Both the position numbers and the translations under genes were made by a program. Below are positions 19,501-26,108 of a stretch of DNA of 64,000 nt, one piece after another. How positions within the stretch are numbered: the first letter of the stretch is position 1; every line of letters starts with the position of its first letter. The DNA is from Litchfieldella anticariensis FP35 = DSM 16096 (lineage in GTDB: Bacteria; Pseudomonadota; Gammaproteobacteria; Pseudomonadales; Halomonadaceae), in NCBI RefSeq assembly GCF_000409775.1, contig NZ_KE332392.1, positions 474,459 to 538,458 of the forward strand, given 5' to 3'. Below the pieces are notes generated by a model, which did no database searches, was not told the DNA's origin, and saw nothing but the letters and a program-made list of their open reading frames with translations.

Positions 19501-19731
19501 CAACTCGTCGATGTTATCCACCGCGGTGTCCATGTTACGGACGTCGCGCACCAGCTCCGCCGTCTTGGCGGCAATGCGCTTGAAATCTTCTTCGTCAGCG
19601 GCAAGGAACTTCACCTGTTCTGCGACGAAGTCATTCTCATCGACGATGTAATGATCACTGATACGAGCGAACAGCGTCTCGAGATCCTGCTGCCAAGTGG
19701 CACTGTCCAACATATTGTTAGCATTGAGCAT
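16540..19731 (-). CDS. putA: bifunctional proline dehydrogenase / glutamate-semialdehyde dehydrogenase PutA
   Basis: 1063 residues. It oxidises proline to P5C with FAD, then the hydrolysed semialdehyde to glutamate with NAD. The proline dehydrogenase barrel spans about 130-490 (RLVKGAYWDSEIKESQQLG and the end ARIYAPVGAHKDLLPYLVRR); the aldehyde dehydrogenase spans about 560-1040 with ETGGMNAM and catalytic C850 in SAGQRCSALR. It lacks the N-terminal ribbon-helix-helix repressor domain and the C-terminal extension of the 1320-residue E. coli enzyme, so it cannot repress its own gene in that way. GGGG lies before the start; an internal ATG at codon 7 is possible. Confidence 0.97.
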   Translation of the reverse strand: MLNANNMLDSATWQQDLETLFARISDHYIVDENDFVAEQVKFLAADEEDFKRIAAKTAELVRDVRNMDTAVDNIDELLQQYSLDTHEGLMLMCLAEAMLRIPDKATADALIEDKLGPADWKSHLGQSESWFVNASTWGLLMTGRVINLDQPKDGKPASFINKLVNRMGEPVIRRAMYEAMKIMGKQFVLGRDIDEALKRSKTLFDKGYTYSYDMLGEAARTRADAKRYFDDYANAIERVGKTSKSLSDKTPAPSISIKLSALHPRYEFGRRQQVLEELVGSVKQLATMARELDVAMTIDAEEVDRLELSLDVFRAVFESEVCRGWGHFGLVVQAYSKRALAVLHYLNCLADQQGDEIPIRLVKGAYWDSEIKESQQLGVDGYPVYTRKANTDVAYLVCAHFLLSEHTRGRIFPQFATHNAHTISAILEIANQAVRPFEFQRLHGMGEALYDAALKRAPQGTYCRIYAPVGAHKDLLPYLVRRLLENGANSSFVHQLVDPRVPVESLCVHPAETLKQYQTYANPKIPLPKDIYGPNRRNSQGVNLNIRSQYQPLMDEMAAFMDKEHHVKPLLAFEVTDAPANTHEVLCPFDRRVRVGNVQWTTQEQASRAVDAAWTAFPRWDATPVAERAAIIRRLAELMEAHMAELMTLCSREGGKLLTDGVDEIREAVDFCRYYAMRAEELFGDATRLPGPTGESNELMLAGKGVFAAISPWNFPVAIFCGQVMAAAVAGNTVLAKPAEQTSLVAHRVIELLYEAGMPRDVVQLLPGDGPTVGSVLTSDPRITGVVFTGGTDTAQIINRALAAREGAALPTLIAETGGMNAMIVDSTALPEQVVADVIQSAFQSAGQRCSALRVLYLQEDVADRVIDILKGAMDELHVGDPRDLGTDVGPVIDEDARKGLSAHIETLKGEGRLVAETKLDPAHTTHGTFVAPVAFEIDGIDALEREQFGPILHIVRYKAEEIDAVIESINSRRYGLTFGVHSRNESFAEAIAQKIRVGNVYVNRNIIGAVVGVQPFGGQGLSGTGPKAGGPHYLLRFATEKTLTINTAALGGNASLLALGDD

Positions 19732-19894
19732 GTGACTACCCCATAGCGATGGGTGGACGGCCCCAGTCGAATTGACCGAGTCGCCCCCGTGATGACGGCC
19801 TGACTTTAGGGTGGGAGGGGTGGAGGTGTCTTGCCAATTCCCCGGCAGGATTTGTCAAAAGCGCGGAAAATTATTGAAGCGACTCAAGTTTTTA

Positions 19895-19916
19895 GACATT
19901 AGTCTAGTAGAATGTC
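19895..19916. promoter_or_regulatory. inverted repeat upstream of putA
   Basis: GACATT (19895-19900) and AATGTC (19911-19916) are perfect arms separated by ten bases, about one helical turn between centres of contact. The site sits between putA and the AraC-type gene, beside its stop codon, and is a candidate operator for putA. The 195-bp gap also contains an isolated TTGACA on the minus strand (19852-19857) without a convincing -10. Confidence 0.4.
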
Positions 19917-19926
19917 GTCTCTTCGC

Positions 19927-20733
19927 TTAAGGGGTCGCCGGCAATAAGGCAGTGTTTTGGGTATCAGTACGCCGTAGTTGGCTGGGGGGGTGGCCATACG
20001 CACGCCGGAAGGCATGCGATAGCGCGCTTTGATTGGCGAAACCTGTGTGCGCGGCGATCTCGGAGAGAGGGAGGCGTGTCGAGGTGAGCAGATGACGTAC
20101 GGCACCTAGACGTTGGCGCAGTAGATACTGATAAGGAGAGATCCCCGTCTGGGTGCGGAAGCATTCGCTGAAGTGGGCTTCGCTCAAGCAGGCCTGGCGT
20201 GCCAGGTCGGCAACTGTCAGGCGATCGGAGAGGTGACACTGGATGAAGCGGTCGAGCGCCCGAAGGTTCAGCCGTTTGGCGTTGTTGGCTGGTAGGTCGG
20301 GGTGTAGCCGAGCATGCAAACAGCCCAGGAAGGTAGCAGCCAGCAAGTCGCCTTGTCCATGTCGCTGAGAGGGCGCCTGATGATGCGGTTGGCACAATTC
20401 CTGGGTCAGGAAGTTAAGGTACAAACGCAAAGGCTCGTCGAGTGCGAAGAAGCGCGGGGCATCGAAGAGTCTTGAAAGTTCGTGATGCGGTCCGGTCAAC
20501 GATGGGCCGTCGACGGGCAAATCGAGGATCAACTGCCGGTTTTCGCCAATACCCTCGTAATAGTGAACATGGTTGGCCGGCACGATGCAGCCGGAAAGCG
20601 ATGCGATGGAACCGCCCAATCCCTCGATCTCGAACTCCGCGTGCCCATTGAGGCCAATCACGATCTGGTGGAAATCATGGTCGTGGTGCTTGGTGGTATT
20701 ATCTAGCGGGATCAGGCGAATGGCACTGGGCAT
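19927..20733 (-). CDS. AraC family regulator, probable activator of putA/putP
   Basis: 268 residues: an N-terminal cupin sensor (HDHDFHQIVIGLNGHAEFEI) and a C-terminal AraC double HTH (DRLTVADLARQACLSEAHFSECFRTQTGISPYQYLL, then LSEIAAHTGFANQSALSHAFRR). GAGG precedes the start. It lies directly upstream of putA on the same strand. In Pseudomonas aeruginosa the AraC-type PruR activates the put genes, so by position and by the absence of a DNA-binding domain in PutA I infer a proline-responsive role. Confidence 0.85.
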   Translation of the reverse strand: MPSAIRLIPLDNTTKHHDHDFHQIVIGLNGHAEFEIEGLGGSIASLSGCIVPANHVHYYEGIGENRQLILDLPVDGPSLTGPHHELSRLFDAPRFFALDEPLRLYLNFLTQELCQPHHQAPSQRHGQGDLLAATFLGCLHARLHPDLPANNAKRLNLRALDRFIQCHLSDRLTVADLARQACLSEAHFSECFRTQTGISPYQYLLRQRLGAVRHLLTSTRLPLSEIAAHTGFANQSALSHAFRRAYGHPPSQLRRTDTQNTALLPATP

Positions 20734-20812
20734 GGAGTGACCTCAGGCACGCTGGTAACACGAACGTATGGCTTCATTGTAATGGCCTGGGCGACATAAG
20801 GGCAGGGGGCAT

Positions 20813-21187
20813 TCAATGTTCGTGGCGTTGCCTTTCTCGCAAAGCGGTATGAGCTGCCAAGTGATCACGTAGGATGGAAAGCTCCTCGCATCCGGCCGGG
20901 GATAGTAAAGGTTCCCCCCTGGCTGCTTTCCAAGGACGGCCGTGTTCGTCCATCAGGCGCTGTGCGCGGCGTCGAACGTTCTCGAGATACTCGTCGTGAC
21001 GTACCGGATAACCGATGATGGTGTTCCACTCGGTCTCACCGATGTTGCCCTCCAGCGTCTTGTCGAACAGGGTGAGCAGGTCCCTAGGTTCGGTACGGTA
21101 GCGAGGTGTGCGGGAAAGCAGCAGTATGCCTACCACGCTGCAGATGACCAGCATGCAGACAGCGAAGATCAGCAGAAACAGTGCCAT
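20813..21187 (-). CDS. hypothetical single-span membrane protein
   Basis: 124 residues from the ATG at 21187, behind AGGG; a longer frame to 21235 has no ribosome site. A hydrophobic segment at about residues 2-25 anchors a soluble basic domain with LLTLFDKTLEGNIGETEWNTIIGYP, the most conserved-looking stretch. I do not recognise the family with confidence. It is immediately downstream of the tRNA-Gly gene on the same strand and could share its transcript. Confidence 0.6.
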   Translation of the reverse strand: MALFLLIFAVCMLVICSVVGILLLSRTPRYRTEPRDLLTLFDKTLEGNIGETEWNTIIGYPVRHDEYLENVRRRAQRLMDEHGRPWKAARGEPLLSPAGCEELSILRDHLAAHTALRERQRHEH

Positions 21188-21246
21188 GACCAGAACCCTG
21201 GTGAGGAAGTGACGAAAGGCGTCTCCACTTGCCATGCCGGCATGAA

Positions 21247-21320
21247 TGGAGCGGGTGAAGGGAATCGAACCCTCGTCTTAAGCTTGGGAAGCTTCTGCTC
21301 TACCATTGAGCTACACCCGC
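21247..21320 (-). tRNA. tRNA-Gly (anticodon CCC)
   Basis: The minus strand folds as a full cloverleaf: acceptor GCGGGTG (21320-21314) pairs with CACCCGC (21257-21251), the D arm is GCTC/GAGC, the anticodon loop TTCCCAA places CCC at 21288-21286, and the T arm contains GGTTCGATTCC. The 3' end TCCA is encoded. One mismatch (G-A) closes the outer end of the anticodon stem. Confidence 0.95.
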
Positions 21321-21609
21321 AATGCGGTTTCGATAGTAAATCCAATGGCTTATCGAAAGCAAGCTGTCTCTCGCATATACCGCGACAAGCCTGGTAAGCC
21401 CTTGTTTTGTCGTTTCTTGCCTAGCCAGCAAGTCGAGAGCAGCCACGGTGTCCAGTGAGGCTTCTTCTATCCCGGAGCGGTAGGCAAAAACTTTGCCGTT
21501 GGTGGAGAACTTTTGGGCTTGTTGTTGTCACAACAATGCAAGCGCAATTTCCTGAACCGATAGCAGTCGCTTCAGTTATTGCCTCTTATGCTTGCAGTTT
21601 CGATCCTTT

Positions 21610-21643
21610 AGCCGCCAAGTGCTTGCTTGGCGGCTTTTTCTTT
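21610..21643 (+). terminator. orphan intrinsic terminator, possible end of a small RNA
   Basis: AGCCGCCAAG (21610-21619), loop TGCTTG and CTTGGCGGCT (21626-21635) are followed by TTTTCTTT. No plus-strand gene precedes it for over 2 kb; the 289 bp since the tRNA (21321-21609) hold no supported coding frame, only a dyad TTGTTG-TCA-CAACAA at 21522-21536. The terminator may close an unannotated plus-strand RNA. Confidence 0.7.
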
Positions 21644-21727
21644 GCCTGTCCGTCACACGTGGCCTGACACCGCCAAACGTGACCCCGGTAATGTCGGGGC
21701 CACGTTCTGAAAGCAGGTTGGGCGGCG

Positions 21728-22138
21728 TCAGTGTCCGCCACGCATCTTTAGAATCGCACTGAGCACGTCACGCCGGGTGACGATGCCTACCAAACGCTCC
21801 TGTTCCACCACGGGGTAGACCTTGGGCTTGGTGCCGAGCATTTCCTGTGCCAAGTCGGTAATGCTCTTGGTGGGAAGTACCGACAGCACCTCATGACGCA
21901 TCAACTCCCTGACCAATGGGGGCTCGTCATTGAGGTAAGCACTTTCCAGCACCTTGCCCAGGACATCCTGCTCGGAGATGAAACCGATCAGGTGATCGCG
22001 ATCATCGACCACCGGAGCCCCGGGAAGGCGGTGCAGCGCCAGTCCCTTGACCAGGGTGGTCACCGACGTATTGCTGCTGACACGGTAGCAGTCACGCGAC
22101 ATGATATCGCGAACGATGGTAGGCGCCTTGTTGGGCAT
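21728..22138 (-). CDS. CBS domain protein
   Basis: 136 residues made almost entirely of a CBS pair: first repeat from VRDIMSRDCYRVSSNTSV to LIGFISEQDVLG, second from VRELMRHEVLSVLPTKSI to LVGIVTRRDVLSAIL. Such stand-alone CBS modules bind adenylate ligands and regulate partner proteins. I start at 22138, where AAGGAG is well placed; the frame to 22165 adds nine unrelated residues. No partner is evident nearby. Confidence 0.88.
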   Translation of the reverse strand: MPNKAPTIVRDIMSRDCYRVSSNTSVTTLVKGLALHRLPGAPVVDDRDHLIGFISEQDVLGKVLESAYLNDEPPLVRELMRHEVLSVLPTKSITDLAQEMLGTKPKVYPVVEQERLVGIVTRRDVLSAILKMRGGH

Positions 22139-22213
22139 GGCGATTCTCCTTCTGCCAGAGGACATGACCCCTTATGAGCCGCTGACTATGGCACCCACGT
22201 GTATGGCAATGCT

Positions 22214-22712
22214 TCAATCGCCGGGGCCACACTCCATGCAGCGTTCGACGATGGCAGGCCCCAGTTGCAGGTTGGCGTTGAGGTCTCGAAGCGCTGTACG
22301 CAGCCCTTCTTCGATCACAGGGTGATAGAAGGGCATATCCAGTATCTGCGCGACGCTCAACCGCTGCTGCTGGGACCAGGCCAACAGGTGCGCTAGGTGC
22401 TCGGCTCGAGGTCCGAAGATCTCGGCTCCCAGAAATAACCCTGAGCCATGCTCGGCATACAAGCGCATCTTCCCTTTATTGATGCGCATGACCCGAGAGC
22501 GGCCCTGGTCCTCGAACGAGACCTCGCCCACCGCCAAGCATCCACAGGCGCCATAGCGTCTCTCACGTTCAGCATAGCCGAGTCCCACGGTTGCCATCTG
22601 TGGATCACTGAATAGATAGCCAACGGTGTGCGCCGATGGCCGGCCCGCAGCTCTGGATAGCGGCCAGCGGTACCAGCGCCAATGATAGCGACTCGACCTT
22701 GCGCTCTTGCAT
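22214..22712 (-). pseudogene. decayed dihydrolipoyl dehydrogenase-like flavoprotein
   Basis: A remnant of a pyridine-nucleotide disulfide oxidoreductase. The start MQERKV follows AAGGA; one base is missing after it, then the FAD motif VAIIGAGTAG appears in the next frame. It joins in frame to RYPELRAGHRRTPLAI, which belongs near residue 330 of the family, so about 300 codons with the CxxxxC active site and NAD domain are gone. A second single-base loss follows, then the C-terminal dimerisation domain FSDPQMATVGL...FYHPVIEEGL runs intact to the stop. Three independent lesions make function very unlikely. Confidence 0.85.
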
Positions 22713-22945
22713 TCTTGTGGATCCTTGTCTGTCATTGTGAGCGGTATCAGGAGGGTGCGGAACCCGAGGAGGACTCTCCGACTCGAACCGAATAGCTGGT
22801 AAGAGGCGAGTGTTGTACTCCCCAAACCTGAAATGAAATGGACGTCAGTATCTCCAGGCAGCGGAACGAATGGAATTTGATTGAATATAATCAGCCAATA
22901 GAAGTTATCGATGAACACAGGCAGAGAGAAGGAGGGAGAAAACTG

Positions 22946-23242
22946 ATGGATGCGCGTGAATATCTGGCCCGCAAGGGTGTGCGGCTCGACAAGGACAAAG
23001 ACAAACCCAATACCTTGGAGGAACTGGCGTGGTCGCGTGCCCGGGAGGCAGGGCAGCACCGTCCAAGAACCGGGACTCCGTACGACTGGGAGGACTGGGA
23101 GCGCTACCACGAGGAACTGGCAAGCGGCGCCGACGAGTTACAGCAGAAAATCGACCCTGAAGCCCACTTGCATCATGTCGGTGATCGTGGTGCCACGCAC
23201 GGGGAGGGCAATCCTTCCGCGGTGCCGCTAAAAAAGCCTTGA
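22946..23242 (+). CDS. small hypothetical hydrophilic protein
   Basis: 98 residues from the ATG at 22946, which follows AAGGAGGGAG at good spacing; the longer frame from 22838 lacks a ribosome site. It is highly charged (MDAREYLARKGVRLDKDKDK), with an aromatic patch YDWEDWERYHEEL and a loose glycine/histidine-rich end. No membrane segment. Family not recognised. Its stop overlaps the TTG start of the next gene, so the two are probably coupled. Confidence 0.6.
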   Translation: MDAREYLARKGVRLDKDKDKPNTLEELAWSRAREAGQHRPRTGTPYDWEDWERYHEELASGADELQQKIDPEAHLHHVGDRGATHGEGNPSAVPLKKP

Positions 23243-23415
23243 CCCCCTCCACCAGCCTTCATCCAACGCCTCTCCCGCTGATCGTTTTCCTCCCGCCGGT
23301 CAGTGTCCTTCAGCAGGCTGGGCGAGGCCGGCATTTGTGGGTCAATATCCTCCTGACGCTGTTCGGTTATCTGCCTGGTGTCCTGCATGCTTGGTGGCTA
23401 CGCAAACAACGCTAG
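23239..23415 (+). CDS. YqaE/Pmp3 family small membrane protein (TTG start)
   Basis: 58 residues. Two hydrophobic helices joined by a short basic loop show the Pmp3/UPF0057 pattern: LIVFLPPVSVLQQAGRGRHLW, then VNILLTLFGYLPGVLHAWWL. Members of the family are about 50-60 residues and modulate membrane potential or stress tolerance. No ATG is available in frame; TTG at 23239 overlaps the upstream stop (TTGA), pointing to translational coupling. The first 12 residues before LPLIV are not family-like. A terminator follows at 23482. Confidence 0.72.
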   Translation: MTPSTSLHPTPLPLIVFLPPVSVLQQAGRGRHLWVNILLTLFGYLPGVLHAWWLRKQR

Positions 23416-23426
23416 CCAGGCACCTC

Positions 23427-23445
23427 TGTGTCCCTGAGGGACACA
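23427..23445 (+). repeat. short hairpin after the YqaE-like gene
   Basis: TGTGTCCC (23427-23434) and GGGACACA (23438-23445) pair perfectly around TGA. No T tract; it may assist 3' end formation ahead of the terminator at 23482. Confidence 0.4.
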
Positions 23446-23465
23446 TATGATCGAAAACGAAACAC
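23446..23465. promoter_or_regulatory. weak GlpR-like site
   Basis: The 20 bases contain TCGAAAACGAA, the core of the GlpR operator, and agree with the consensus at about 15 of 20 places, but the right arm is poor. It is far (over 450 bp) from glpS and may be a distal looping site or chance. Confidence 0.25.
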
Positions 23466-23481
23466 TGAGCTCCATTCGAAA

Positions 23482-23510
23482 AGCCAACCGAACATAGGTT
23501 GGCTGTTTGT
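23482..23510 (+). terminator. intrinsic terminator after the YqaE-like gene
   Basis: AGCCAACC (23482-23489), loop GAACATA and GGTTGGCT (23497-23504) followed by GTTTGT. It separates the small-gene pair from the glycerol locus. Confidence 0.65.
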
Positions 23511-23653
23511 GTGCGCCTGAAATGCGCTGCTCTCCTAGTGACTGCTCTTGAAAGCTTCCTTCAGTGCTCATCTATGTCCCATGGTTCATAGACTATGGTA
23601 TGAGTCGCCGAGTTGAAAAAGCAATTGAAGCCAGTCAAGGGGTGCGCTAGCCT

Positions 23654-23673
23654 CATTATCGAAAACGAACATT
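23654..23673. promoter_or_regulatory. GlpR-type operator 1
   Basis: CATTATCGAAAACGAACATT agrees with the DeoR-family GlpR consensus (WATKYTCGWWAWCGAACATW) at 18 of 20 places. It lies 245 bp before glpS. GlpR represses glycerol-3-phosphate genes and releases DNA on binding the sugar phosphate. No glpR gene is in the window. Confidence 0.65.
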
Positions 23674-23684
23674 ATTTCTTCTGT

Positions 23685-23704
23685 TTTGTTTGAAAGCGAA
23701 CATT
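23685..23704. promoter_or_regulatory. GlpR-type operator 2
   Basis: TTTGTTTGAAAGCGAACATT agrees with the GlpR consensus at 17 of 20 places and is centred 31 bp from operator 1, about three helical turns, so both face the same side of the helix. Paired sites are common at GlpR-controlled promoters. Confidence 0.6.
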
Positions 23705-23778
23705 GCGTCGCCCCGGCTCAGGGTCTCGTTGGGCCAAATCGGCACCCGTTTCCACAACTACAAGACAAAGGTGTAATC

Positions 23779-23904
23779 ATGGCACGCTTGCCTGATCTTT
23801 TTCCTCTCAGCCGGGCAACTCCCTGGCACAGTCATTCGGCCGGTTCAGCATGCCGACATCATGTGGTCATTTCCCTGGCATCGCCCCCGTCTAACCAACG
23901 ATAA
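23779..23904 (+). CDS. possible 41-codon leader ORF before glpS
   Basis: An ATG at 23779 follows AAAGGTGTAATC, a better ribosome site than that of glpS itself. The predicted peptide has MARLPDLFPLSRATPWHSHS and ends 13 bp before glpS. It has no recognised family and could be chance. If translated, its termination next to glpS could couple the two. Confidence 0.3.
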   Translation: MARLPDLFPLSRATPWHSHSAGSACRHHVVISLASPPSNQR

Positions 23905-23917
23905 CCACGAGATCATC

Positions 23918-25006
23918 ATGTCTCTGATCCTTGAAAACGTCACGCACGTGGTCAACGGTGCCACTCACATCGACGATATCACCTTGGAACTTGCCCCTGG
24001 CTCTTTCAATGTGCTGCTTGGGCGTACCCTGGCCGGCAAGACGACACTGATGCGGTTGATGGCTGGCCTGGAGCGGCCGACTCGAGGACGTATCCTGATG
24101 GACGGTCACGATGTGACAGGCATATCGGTTCGCCATCGCAACGTGTCCATGGTCTATCAACAGTTCATCAATTATCCCAGCCTGACGGTCTACGAGAATA
24201 TTGCCTCACCACTCAAGCTGGCGCGTGTCGACAAGCGAGAGATCGACCGGCGAGTACGCGAAACCGCCGAAATGCTGCATATCGAACACCTGCTCGAGCG
24301 TTATCCCCTCGAACTTTCCGGTGGTCAGCAGCAACGAACTGCCATGGGCCGTGCCTTGGTCAAGGATGCCGATGTCATCCTCTTCGACGAACCCTTGGTC
24401 AATCTGGATTACAAGCTGCGCGAGGAATTTCGCGAGGAGCTTCGGGCGTTGTTTGCTGCGCGCAACTGCATCGCTGTCTATGCCACTACCGAGCCGGGAG
24501 AGGCATTGGCGCTGGGTGGCAATGCTGCAGTGCTTCACGAAGGGCGGTTATTGCAATATGGCCGCACCGAAGACGTCTACCACCGACCCCGCGATATCCT
24601 CAGTGCCGAGATGTTCTCGGAGCCACCGATCAATGTGGTTCGGGGGTTGGTCTCTGGCTCGGAAATCACCTTCGACAGAAGTGTCCACTTTCCGCTCAAC
24701 GATGACTTACGCACGCTGATACCAGGGGAATATCAGTTCGGTGTGCGTGCCTCCCACCTGTCGTTGACACCCCAGGCCGATGACGACCTGGAGTTGCAAG
24801 TGAAAGTCGACCTGGCGGAGATCAGCGGCTCAGAGACCTTCCTGCACGTCAGCAATGACCTCTTTCATCTAGTGGTGCACCTGGCTGGCGTCCACGAGTT
24901 CGAGGTCGATCAACGGATCACGGTCTATTTCCCCACGCATAAGGTGTATGCCTTCGACCGGCAGGGAACAGTGGTGCATATCCCTTCAAGACTCGCTGGA
25001 GTGTGA
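23918..25006 (+). CDS. glpS: glycerol ABC transporter ATP-binding protein GlpS
   Basis: 362 residues of the MalK/UgpC type with a C-terminal TOBE-like domain. It pairs with GlpT as an ATPase heterodimer that powers glycerol import. The Walker A is unusual, LLGRTLAGKTTLMR, with T and A in place of the common SG; this is typical of GlpS. The signature [15 protein letters not shown] and Walker B VILFDEPLVNLD are intact. The ATG at 23918 begins MSLILENVTHVV, matching the family; the frame to 23861 is an extension without support. It heads glpS-T-P-Q-U-V. Confidence 0.92.
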   Translation: MSLILENVTHVVNGATHIDDITLELAPGSFNVLLGRTLAGKTTLMRLMAGLERPTRGRILMDGHDVTGISVRHRNVSMVYQQFINYPSLTVYENIASPLKLARVDKREIDRRVRETAEMLHIEHLLERYPLELSGGQQQRTAMGRALVKDADVILFDEPLVNLDYKLREEFREELRALFAARNCIAVYATTEPGEALALGGNAAVLHEGRLLQYGRTEDVYHRPRDILSAEMFSEPPINVVRGLVSGSEITFDRSVHFPLNDDLRTLIPGEYQFGVRASHLSLTPQADDDLELQVKVDLAEISGSETFLHVSNDLFHLVVHLAGVHEFEVDQRITVYFPTHKVYAFDRQGTVVHIPSRLAGV

Positions 25007-25007
25007 C

Positions 25008-26108
25008 ATGGCAGAAATTGCTCTCAAATCCCTGGCGCATTCCTATCTGGCAACCCCCGGCTCACCAGAGGATTACGCAATCCGTGAGATGACCCATGTC
25101 TGGCAGCAGGGGGGGGCCTATGCCCTGCTTGGGCCATCGGGATGCGGTAAGTCGACACTACTCAACATTATTTCCGGACTGCTCGAGCCGTCCAGTGGTG
25201 AAGTGCTATTCGACGGCCAGGTGGTCAACGCCTTGTCTCCCGAGCATCGCAATATCGCCCAGGTTTTCCAGTTTCCGGTGGTCTACGACACCATGACGGT
25301 GTACGACAACCTTGCCTTTCCGCTGCGCAATGTGGGGACGTCCGAGGACAAGGTCCATGAGCGGGTGTTGGAGGTTGCCGATGTGCTTGAGCTCACTCCT
25401 CAACTCAAGCGCAAGGCCAAGAATCTCAGCGCTGACGAAAAGCAGAAGGTCTCCATGGGGCGAGGGCTGGTTCGCGATGATGTCTCGGCGATCCTGTTCG
25501 ACGAACCGCTTACGGTGATCGACCCCCAACTCAAGTGGAAACTACGCCGCAAACTCAAGGAAATTCACCAGCGTTTCAACATCACCATGGTCTACGTGAC
25601 TCATGACCAGTTGGAGGCGTCGACCTTTGCCGACAAGATCGCGGTGATGTACGAGGGGCAGGTGGTGCAATTTGGCACGCCCCGTGAACTCTTCGAGCGA
25701 CCCGCCCATACCTTTGTCGGTTACTTCATCGGCAGCCCCGGCATGAACCTCTTCGATGTCCGTGCCAGAGACGGTGAAATCGTTGCCGGAGACACCATCA
25801 TCCCGCTCGGGCGGGGGATATATGATGCTGTCGCCAAGGCAAGTTCCAACAACGTCAAGTTGGGTGTTCGCCCTGAATTCGTCGAGGTGCATGTCGCTCC
25901 TGTCGAGGGTGGCATAGAGGTCACGGTGGACGACATCCAGGATCTCGGTACCTATTCGATCCTATCGCTTCACCTGGGGGATATCGCTCTCAAGGCGCGT
26001 ATCGATGAAGACAGCCCGACGCCGCACAACAACGCTTTCATCCGTTTTCCCGATGACCGGATCGGCCTGTACGTCGACGAATTCCGCGTGGAGATAGACC
26101 ATGAATGA
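25008..26108 (+). CDS. glpT: glycerol ABC transporter ATP-binding protein GlpT
   Basis: 366 residues, the second ATPase of the glycerol importer (not the G3P antiporter that shares the name in enteric bacteria). Walker A GPSGCGKST is standard, and AQVFQFPVVYDTMTVYDNL is a family mark. The signature has drifted to NLSADEKQKVSMGRGL, while Walker B ILFDEPLTVIDPQ and the histidine in YVTHDQLEAST remain. Together with GlpS this suggests one normal and one degenerate ATP site. The start at 25008 follows GGAGTG and abuts the glpS stop. Confidence 0.92.
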   Translation: MAEIALKSLAHSYLATPGSPEDYAIREMTHVWQQGGAYALLGPSGCGKSTLLNIISGLLEPSSGEVLFDGQVVNALSPEHRNIAQVFQFPVVYDTMTVYDNLAFPLRNVGTSEDKVHERVLEVADVLELTPQLKRKAKNLSADEKQKVSMGRGLVRDDVSAILFDEPLTVIDPQLKWKLRRKLKEIHQRFNITMVYVTHDQLEASTFADKIAVMYEGQVVQFGTPRELFERPAHTFVGYFIGSPGMNLFDVRARDGEIVAGDTIIPLGRGIYDAVAKASSNNVKLGVRPEFVEVHVAPVEGGIEVTVDDIQDLGTYSILSLHLGDIALKARIDEDSPTPHNNAFIRFPDDRIGLYVDEFRVEIDHE

